DNA of 11,646 nt. Source: Peptococcaceae bacterium UBA3937. GTDB taxonomy: Bacteria > Bacillota > Peptococcia > DRI-13 > DTU073. The stretch lies in contig DGEB01000020.1 in the NCBI GenBank assembly GCA_002385735.1, positions 16,375 through 28,020 on the forward strand. Reading direction: 5' to 3'. Below are positions 6,610-11,646 of the stretch, piece after piece (position 1 is the first letter of the stretch; each line of letters opens with the position of its first letter). A model generated the notes under the pieces. The model saw only the letters and a list, made by a program, of their open reading frames with translations, ran no database searches and was not told where the DNA came from. The position numbers were made by a program, and so were the translations under genes.

Positions 6610-7680
6610 ATGCGAGATCAGCGCAGGGAAACCAAAAACTTTTTTATCGGAAAGGTGGGGGTCGGGCATTTACACCCTGTTTCCATCCAGTCCATGACGA
6701 ACACCGATTCCCGTGATGTCCGGGCCAGCCTGGCTCAGATTCAACAACTGGCGGATTTAGGCTGTGAAATCATCCGGGTGGCCGTCCCCGACCGGGAGAC
6801 GGGGGAAGCATTACAGGAGATTGTGGCCCACTCGCCCTTACCGGTGGTGGCAGACATCCATTTCGACTATAAACTGGCGCTTTTGGCCATAAAAAACGGG
6901 GTACACGCCCTGCGCCTGAATCCGGGCAACATCGGCGCCCGCTGGAAAGTGCAGGAAGTGGTCAAAGCAGCGCAGGAGAAAAGCATCCCCATCCGTATCG
7001 GCGTTAACAGCGGTTCTTTGGAAAAGGAATTCCTGGACAAAGATGGGCGGCCCACCGCGGAAGGTTTGGTTCAAAGCGCTCTGAAGCATGTGGAGATTTT
7101 AGAGAGCATGAATTTTGACTTAATTAAAATCTCTTTAAAATCTTCTCAGGTGCCGATGATGCTGGAGGCTTACCGGGCTATCGCGCAGATGATACCTTAT
7201 CCGCTCCACCTGGGGGTAACCGAGGCCGGGCTGGGGCCGGCCGCTTTCGTGAAATCCGCCATTGGGATCGGCACTTTACTGGAGGAAGGGATTGGCGATA
7301 CCATCCGGGTTTCCCTTACCGGCGATCCGGCTCAGGAGGTTAAGTTGGCTCAGGAGATTCTCCAGGCTTTGGAGTTGCGCCGGACGGGGGTGGAATTGAT
7401 TGCCTGCCCTACCTGTGGGCGCTGTCAAATCAACCTGGCCGCCCTGGCGGAAAAAATCCGGGAAAAGACGGCCTCCATCAAGGCGCCCCTCAAGGTTGCC
7501 GTGATGGGCTGTGCGGTGAACGGGCCCGGGGAAGCCAGGGAAGCCGATGTGGGGATTGCCGGCGGTAAAGGAGAAGGCCTTTTGTTTGTGAAAGGAGAAA
7601 TCAAAGCCAAGGTCCCCGAAGACCAATTAGTGGATGTTCTATGGGCAGAAATTCAAAATATAATCAGTAAAGGAGTTTGA
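6610..7680 (+). CDS. ispG: 4-hydroxy-3-methylbut-2-enyl diphosphate synthase (IspG/GcpE)
   Basis: Late MEP pathway step: reductive ring opening of 2-C-methylerythritol 2,4-cyclodiphosphate to HMBPP with a [4Fe-4S] cluster and ferredoxin or flavodoxin electrons; cytosolic and oxygen sensitive. It is 356 residues, normal for the short bacterial form without the plant insert. The N-terminal TIM barrel shows [14 protein letters not shown] (24-37), [12 protein letters not shown] and [11 protein letters not shown]. The C-terminal cluster domain has [12 protein letters not shown] with Cys266 and Cys269, then [22 protein letters not shown] with Cys301 and the cluster-linked Glu308. An additional Cys272 sits in the CPTCGRC stretch. 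Start ATG 6610 follows AAAGGTGG (6594-6601) by 8 nt; an in-frame GTG at 6598 is a poorer choice. It is followed 4 bases later by proS. It is one of three isoprenoid genes in the block. Confidence 0.97.
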   Translation: MRDQRRETKNFFIGKVGVGHLHPVSIQSMTNTDSRDVRASLAQIQQLADLGCEIIRVAVPDRETGEALQEIVAHSPLPVVADIHFDYKLALLAIKNGVHALRLNPGNIGARWKVQEVVKAAQEKSIPIRIGVNSGSLEKEFLDKDGRPTAEGLVQSALKHVEILESMNFDLIKISLKSSQVPMMLEAYRAIAQMIPYPLHLGVTEAGLGPAAFVKSAIGIGTLLEEGIGDTIRVSLTGDPAQEVKLAQEILQALELRRTGVELIACPTCGRCQINLAALAEKIREKTASIKAPLKVAVMGCAVNGPGEAREADVGIAGGKGEGLLFVKGEIKAKVPEDQLVDVLWAEIQNIISKGV

Positions 7681-7684
7681 GCCG

Positions 7685-9436
7685 ATGTATTTTAGTAATC
7701 TTTTAGCACCTACCTTACGTGAAATACCGGCGGAAGCCGAAGTAGTCAGTCATCAGCTTTTATTGCGTGCGGGCTTTATTCGGAAATCATCTTCCGGAAT
7801 TTATACATATTTACCCTTGGGAATGCGGGTAATCCAAAAAATCGAAGCCATTGTCCGGGAAGAAATGAACAAGGCCGGCGGACAGGAAATCCTGATGCCG
7901 ATTGTTCAGGCCGCCGAATTGTGGAGAGAGTCGGGACGCTGGGATGTTTACGGAAAAGAATTATTCCGTCTCCGCGACCGGCACGACCGGGAATTTTGCC
8001 TGGGTCCCACCCATGAAGAAGTAGTTACCGATATTGCGCGCACCAATGTTTATTCTTACCGCCAACTGCCGTTAATGTTATATCAAATTCAGAATAAATA
8101 CCGGGACGAGCGGCGTCCGCGCTTTGGTTTAATGCGCGGGCGGGAATTTATTATGAAAGACCTCTATTCCTTTGACCGGGACGAAGCAGGACTGGATGTG
8201 AGCTATCAAAAGATGTATGAGGCCTATACCACTGTTTTCAAGCGGTGCGGCCTGGATTTTCGCCCGGTAGAAGCCGATTCGGGCGCCATTGGCGGCAACG
8301 TGACCCACGAGTTTATGGTTATTGCCGAATCAGGGGAAGCGGAAATTGTATATTGTTCCTCTTGTGACTATGCGGCCAATGTGGAAATTGCGCCTGGCCT
8401 GCCTACGGAAAATCCTCCGGAAAGCCCGCAGGAAATGGCCAAGGTGGCCACTCCCGATCAAACCACCATCGCCCAGGTCACTGAATTCCTGAAGCTCCCG
8501 CCGCAGAAATTCATCAAAACTCTTTTCTACCAGGCCGACGATGAGCTGATTGTGGCTTTGGTGCGGGGCGACCGGAATCTGAACGAGATTAAGCTGCAAA
8601 AGCTTCACAGGGCTTTAAATCTGGAACTGGCCTCCGCGGAGAAAGTGAAGGAACTTACCGGTTCCCAGCCGGGTTATGTGGGGCCGGTGGGGCTCAAGAA
8701 AGTGAAAATCTATGCGGATGAAGAAATCAGAACGATGGTTAATGCCGTGTGCGGCGCCAATGAAGAAGGGTATCACCTGATCAATGTGCAGCCGGAAAAG
8801 GATTTCCAGGTTTTTGCCTATGGCGACCTGCGTTTTATCGAGGCGGGCGAGCCCTGTCCCCGCTGCCGGGCCGCTCTGCAAAGCGCCCGGGGCATCGAAG
8901 TGGGCCAGGTTTTCAAACTGGGTACCAAGTACAGCCAGGCGCTGGAGGCCAAATATGTGGACGAAAACGGCAAGGAAAATTTGATGGTCATGGGCTGTTA
9001 CGGGATCGGCGTGAGCCGGACAATGGCCGCGGCCGTAGAGCAAAACCATGATGAACACGGGATTATCTGGCCGCTTTCCATCGCTCCTTACCATGTGGTG
9101 ATTGTTCCCGTAGCGGTGGAGGATGAAGTGTTGTGGGAGGAGTCGGTGAAAATCTATCAGGAACTGCAAAAAAGGAAGATTGAAGTGGTTTTGGACGACC
9201 GGGACGAAAGGCCGGGCGTTAAGTTCAAAGATGCCGATTTGATTGGCTATCCGATCCGGGTTACGGTAGGGAAAAAATTTAAGGAAGAAGGTAAAGTCGA
9301 ACTCAAATTGCGCCACGAAAAAGATATTCGCTTCCTTGATGACGCTGAGCTCTGCAATTTTGTGGAGCAACTTGTTACCACCAGGTGTGAAGGGGATTGG
9401 AGGCATGTGTGTTACCGCCATTATTCCAGCGTATAA
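7685..9436 (+). CDS. proS: prolyl-tRNA synthetase, bacterial type with editing insertion
   Basis: Charges tRNA-Pro with proline and hydrolyses mischarged Ala-tRNA-Pro; a cytosolic class II synthetase. It is 583 residues. Seen: class II motif 1 region around 43-73; GPTHEE at 108-112; motif 2 with [20 protein letters not shown] at 133-152 and [10 protein letters not shown]; the editing insertion from about 235 to 385, with FIKTL at 276-280 containing the conserved Lys; motif 3 [14 protein letters not shown] at 436-449; and the anticodon-binding domain from about 466 onward. Cys pairs CSSC (224-227) and CPRC (391-394) bracket the insertion. Start ATG 7685 follows AAAGGAG (7669-7675) by 9 nt. The normal C-terminus would be expected near LCNFVEQLV (565). 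About 18 further residues ([19 protein letters not shown] region) overlap the next gene and look like read-through tail rather than a folded part. Confidence 0.97.
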   Translation: MYFSNLLAPTLREIPAEAEVVSHQLLLRAGFIRKSSSGIYTYLPLGMRVIQKIEAIVREEMNKAGGQEILMPIVQAAELWRESGRWDVYGKELFRLRDRHDREFCLGPTHEEVVTDIARTNVYSYRQLPLMLYQIQNKYRDERRPRFGLMRGREFIMKDLYSFDRDEAGLDVSYQKMYEAYTTVFKRCGLDFRPVEADSGAIGGNVTHEFMVIAESGEAEIVYCSSCDYAANVEIAPGLPTENPPESPQEMAKVATPDQTTIAQVTEFLKLPPQKFIKTLFYQADDELIVALVRGDRNLNEIKLQKLHRALNLELASAEKVKELTGSQPGYVGPVGLKKVKIYADEEIRTMVNAVCGANEEGYHLINVQPEKDFQVFAYGDLRFIEAGEPCPRCRAALQSARGIEVGQVFKLGTKYSQALEAKYVDENGKENLMVMGCYGIGVSRTMAAAVEQNHDEHGIIWPLSIAPYHVVIVPVAVEDEVLWEESVKIYQELQKRKIEVVLDDRDERPGVKFKDADLIGYPIRVTVGKKFKEEGKVELKLRHEKDIRFLDDAELCNFVEQLVTTRCEGDWRHVCYRHYSSV

Positions 9437-10031
9437 CGAAGAAAAACTGATTGAGAAGGTTTTAATACCTTTAAAAAAGGTGCCGGAAATCACCCAGATT
9501 ATTGTGGTCAGCGACGGTTCCACCGATAATACGGTGCAGGTGGCCTTGACCCAAGGAGTATTCGTGATTGAGCTTAAAGACAACTGTGGTAAAGGCGGAG
9601 CCATTATCGCCGGGCTCAGGCAAGCCGAAAACGATTATGTTCTTTTTCTCGATGCGGATCTGGTCGGTTTGACGGAAGAGCATGTGCAGAAGCTCATCCG
9701 GCCGGTGCTCGACGATCAGGTGGATATGACCGTGGGGGTGTTTGAAAACGGGCGTCTGGCTACCGATATGGCTCAGGTGATTTCCCCTTTTTTATCAGGG
9801 CAACGGTGTATCAAAAAAGATCGTTTGAGGCAAATCCCGGGTCTGGACGGCGCCGGCTTCGGGGTGGAAGCCATTCTGACGAATTACGCTAATCAGCATC
9901 GCTGGAAAGTGGTTTATGTCCAGCTTCCCAATATGTCCCATGTGATGAAGGAAGAAAAACTGGGCTTATTAAAAGGCTTGGCCCGCAGGATGAAAATGTA
10001 CTGGGAAATCGCCAAAAGTGCGCGTTATTAA
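9405..10031 (+). CDS. family 2 glycosyltransferase, dolichyl-phosphate-mannose-synthase-like
   Basis: A probable cytosolic, nucleotide-sugar-dependent inverting glycosyltransferase of the GT2/GT-A fold; the sugar and acceptor cannot be told from sequence. It is 208 residues, a bare catalytic domain without membrane helices. Seen: AIIPAYNEE at 5-13; [10 protein letters not shown] at 34-43, whose Asp binds the nucleotide; [12 protein letters not shown] at 60-71; VLFLDADL at 79-86 with the metal-binding D-x-D; and [10 protein letters not shown] later, where acceptor and catalytic residues lie in relatives. A positively charged C-terminal tail ([15 protein letters not shown]) could touch the membrane. 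ATG 9405 starts the homology; an in-frame GTG at 9387 would add six residues. AAGGGG at 9390-9395 is 9 nt upstream. The first 32 bases overlap the proS end in another frame, suggesting coupled translation. It is not present in the B. subtilis proS-polC order. Confidence 0.85.
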   Translation: MCVTAIIPAYNEEKLIEKVLIPLKKVPEITQIIVVSDGSTDNTVQVALTQGVFVIELKDNCGKGGAIIAGLRQAENDYVLFLDADLVGLTEEHVQKLIRPVLDDQVDMTVGVFENGRLATDMAQVISPFLSGQRCIKKDRLRQIPGLDGAGFGVEAILTNYANQHRWKVVYVQLPNMSHVMKEEKLGLLKGLARRMKMYWEIAKSARY

Positions 10032-10074
10032 GGAAGAGTCGCTTAATAACCTGGATGCGGAGGTGTGTTGGAGG

Positions 10075-10743
10075 ATGGGATATGAACTTTCTGTTTTTAT
10101 CAGATTATTTCTGGCCGCACTGTTAGGGGGACTAATCGGGATCGAAAGGGAAAGCCTGAATAAATCCGCCGGATTAAGGACTCACATTCTGGTATGCCTC
10201 GGTTCGTGTTTGATTATGGTTACCTCAATCGAAATCTTTGAAACAGTGGGGCATGGCACCATCGGCGATCCGGCACGTATTGCGGCACAGGTGGTAAGCG
10301 GGATCGGCTTTCTGGGAGCGGGGACCATCATGCGTTCCGGCTTTGGCATTAAGGGTTTGACCACGGCGGCATCCTTGTGGCTGGTTGCGGCCATCGGTTT
10401 AGCCGTGGGGATTGGCAGTTATGTGGCCGCCATTATCACGACGGCTATAGTTTTTCTTATCCTGGTCTATCTGCCTAAACTCGAAAAAAAGGTCAAGTCA
10501 CCGGATAAGTTTAAACGGATTGAGCTGGTCCTGGAGGACAAACCGGGGCAGATCGGGGCGATTGCCACCACCCTCGGTGACTTGAATATTGATATTCGTA
10601 ATGTGGAAATGATCGAAAAAGGGCCCCAGACTTGCCAGCTAAACTTTTCCGTAGTCATCCCTTATTGCCTGAAGGATGACGACGTCATTGAAAAATTAAA
10701 GGAGTTGGAAGGGGTAAGCAAGATAACCTATAGTGGTTCATGA
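10075..10743 (+). CDS. MgtC/SapB family membrane protein
   Basis: An integral membrane protein of 222 residues of the MgtC/SapB family. Characterised MgtC proteins help growth at low Mg2+ and in phagocytes, partly by inhibiting the F-type ATPase; this is not evidence of virulence here, as many free-living Firmicutes carry such genes. Seen: first helix with ALLGGLIGIERE at 15-26; AGLRTHILVCLGSCLIM at 32-48; DPARIAAQVVSGIGFLGAG at 65-83; RSGFGIKGLTTAASLWLVAAIGLAVG at 87-112, typical family blocks; last helix to about 134. From about 146 an ACT-like soluble C-terminal domain follows (RIELVLEDKPGQIGAIATTL), suggesting ligand control. ATG 10075 follows GGAGGTG (10059-10065) by 9 nt. An upstream in-frame ATG at 10018 overlaps the glycosyltransferase and lacks support. 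It is 43 bases after that gene and 64 before polC. Confidence 0.9.
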   Translation: MGYELSVFIRLFLAALLGGLIGIERESLNKSAGLRTHILVCLGSCLIMVTSIEIFETVGHGTIGDPARIAAQVVSGIGFLGAGTIMRSGFGIKGLTTAASLWLVAAIGLAVGIGSYVAAIITTAIVFLILVYLPKLEKKVKSPDKFKRIELVLEDKPGQIGAIATTLGDLNIDIRNVEMIEKGPQTCQLNFSVVIPYCLKDDDVIEKLKELEGVSKITYSGS

Positions 10744-10807
10744 CAGGCCAGGGAAAGTAAATGAATTGCTTTAATGACAGTTACTTTGAGATGACCGGAG
10801 GACCGAC

Positions 10808-11646
10808 ATGCTGCAGCAGAACTTGTTTTTAGAAGGAAACGTGCCTTCTTTCATGGAAGAATTCTTGCAGAACTGCGAATTGAAAAAAATAACGGTTTCC
10901 CAGGCGGAAAAGGCTTGGGAAATCGCTTTTCTTGTTAAAGAAGAACCCAGTCCTGAAATTGAAGAATATTTACGTCGCAGTTGGCAGAAGGTATTTGGCG
11001 AAGAATACCAATTTTCTTTCCGTTTCGAAAAAGTGGCCGGCTATCCTGATTTGGCCACGCTTTGTGAGGAAAAACACACCGAAATAATGGACAAACTTTG
11101 CCTTAAAATTCCCAGTGGGAAAGGCTGGTTGGAAGGCGCCCGCTTTCAGGCGGAGGGTGACACCCTGCGTATCATTCTCAAACAACAATTAGGCTGTGCT
11201 TATCTTGCGGCGCGGGGTGCGGAGCGCCTGGTCACCAGGATTTTGGCGGAAGATTATCATTTCCCGGGGAAAAACATTATCCTGGAAAGCGATGAAACGG
11301 AAGAGGACTTTAACCATAATGAGCTTGAAGAATTAGAAAACCTTTATCTGGACCGGTTTAAGGAAATCAACCGGCAGAATGCCGAACAGAAGGGCAATGG
11401 CAAGCAGGCCAGAAGCGCTAAGGGTAACGGCTCCCGTGTCCTGATGGGGAAAACCATCAAAAAAGAAGCGACCCCGCTGAAACTAATTACGGAAGAGGAA
11501 GCCGACGTCACGGTGAAAGGCTTCTTGTTCAACTTAGAAAGCAGGGAGTTGAAAAGTGCCCGTCTCTTAATCAGTTTTTACCTGTCTGATAAAACGAATT
11601 CCCTGGCTTGCAAGATGCTGGTCAATCCCAGGGATGACAAGGTAGC
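10808..11646 (+). CDS. polC: DNA polymerase III alpha subunit, PolC type, 3' part missing
   Basis: The main replicative DNA polymerase of low-GC Gram-positives, with its own proofreading exonuclease inserted. Only the first 279 codons are in the window; the family is about 1,400 residues. Seen: an N-terminal domain to about residue 160 with LKIPSGKGWLEGARFQAEGD (99-118); an acidic and then Gly/Lys-rich linker at about 161-209; GKTIKKEATPLKLITEEEAD (214-233), typical of PolC; and the start of the OB domain with GFLFNLESRELKSARLLISF (238-257), followed by YLSDKTNSLACKM. The exonuclease, PHP and polymerase domains are beyond the edge. ATG 10808 follows GGAGGA (10797-10802) by 5 nt. Location downstream of proS is the B. 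subtilis position. The identification rests on the motif pattern plus synteny and marks the genome as Firmicutes-like. Confidence 0.93.
   Translation, partial: MLQQNLFLEGNVPSFMEEFLQNCELKKITVSQAEKAWEIAFLVKEEPSPEIEEYLRRSWQKVFGEEYQFSFRFEKVAGYPDLATLCEEKHTEIMDKLCLKIPSGKGWLEGARFQAEGDTLRIILKQQLGCAYLAARGAERLVTRILAEDYHFPGKNIILESDETEEDFNHNELEELENLYLDRFKEINRQNAEQKGNGKQARSAKGNGSRVLMGKTIKKEATPLKLITEEEADVTVKGFLFNLESRELKSARLLISFYLSDKTNSLACKMLVNPRDDKV

Noticed and set aside
6497..6900. A full tmRNA on the - strand running into ispG
   Set aside because: No tmRNA 5' end, matching acceptor 5' strand or tag-peptide frame is visible on the - strand across this stretch, and ispG coding sequence is intact.
8615..9604. 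A 329-codon open frame on the - strand opposite proS and the glycosyltransferase
   Set aside because: It lies fully antisense to two well-supported genes, lacks a recognisable family and low-complexity Phe/His/Pro-rich content fits a shadow of the sense codon pattern.

Overview
The window is a + strand block of housekeeping genes from a Gram-positive (Firmicutes) genome. The order pyrH-frr-uppS-cdsA-dxr-rseP-proS-polC is the one known from Bacillus subtilis. The PolC-type replicative polymerase at the right edge is itself a Firmicutes (or Mollicutes) marker. Several features point to an anaerobic clostridial or Peptococcaceae-like lineage rather than a bacillus: moderate G+C, ispG placed between rseP and proS, and a YtvI-like permease between cdsA and dxr. 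That placement is inference. No species can be named from the sequence alone.

Layout, left to right: the 3' two-thirds of pyrH (UMP kinase); frr (ribosome recycling factor); a 76-residue protein I do not recognise; a small terminator-like hairpin; uppS (undecaprenyl diphosphate synthase); cdsA (CDP-diacylglycerol synthase); a YtvI/AI-2E-family membrane protein; dxr (MEP pathway step 2); rseP (site-2 protease); a 149-bp stretch up to the ispG coding frame holding what looks like the 3' end of a tmRNA or tRNA gene on the - strand; ispG (late MEP step); proS (prolyl-tRNA synthetase); a family-2 glycosyltransferase whose start lies inside the end of proS; an MgtC/SapB family membrane protein; and the first 279 codons of polC. 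All protein genes are on the + strand and gaps are short, so most are probably co-transcribed. No stretch of 300 bases lacks a gene.

The genes share a theme. dxr and ispG make the isoprenoid precursors, uppS turns them into the lipid carrier for cell-wall synthesis, and cdsA makes the phospholipid precursor. rseP acts on proteins inside that membrane. pyrH, frr, proS and polC supply nucleotide, translation and replication functions. The glycosyltransferase and the MgtC-like protein are absent from the B. subtilis order and look like a lineage-specific insertion between proS and polC.

I see no clearly new multi-gene system here. The points most worth a second look are the tmRNA/tRNA-like 3' fragment upstream of ispG, a Cys-for-Ser change in the otherwise highly conserved substrate-binding motif of DXR, the unrecognised small gene with the hairpin after it, and the proS-glycosyltransferase overlap.
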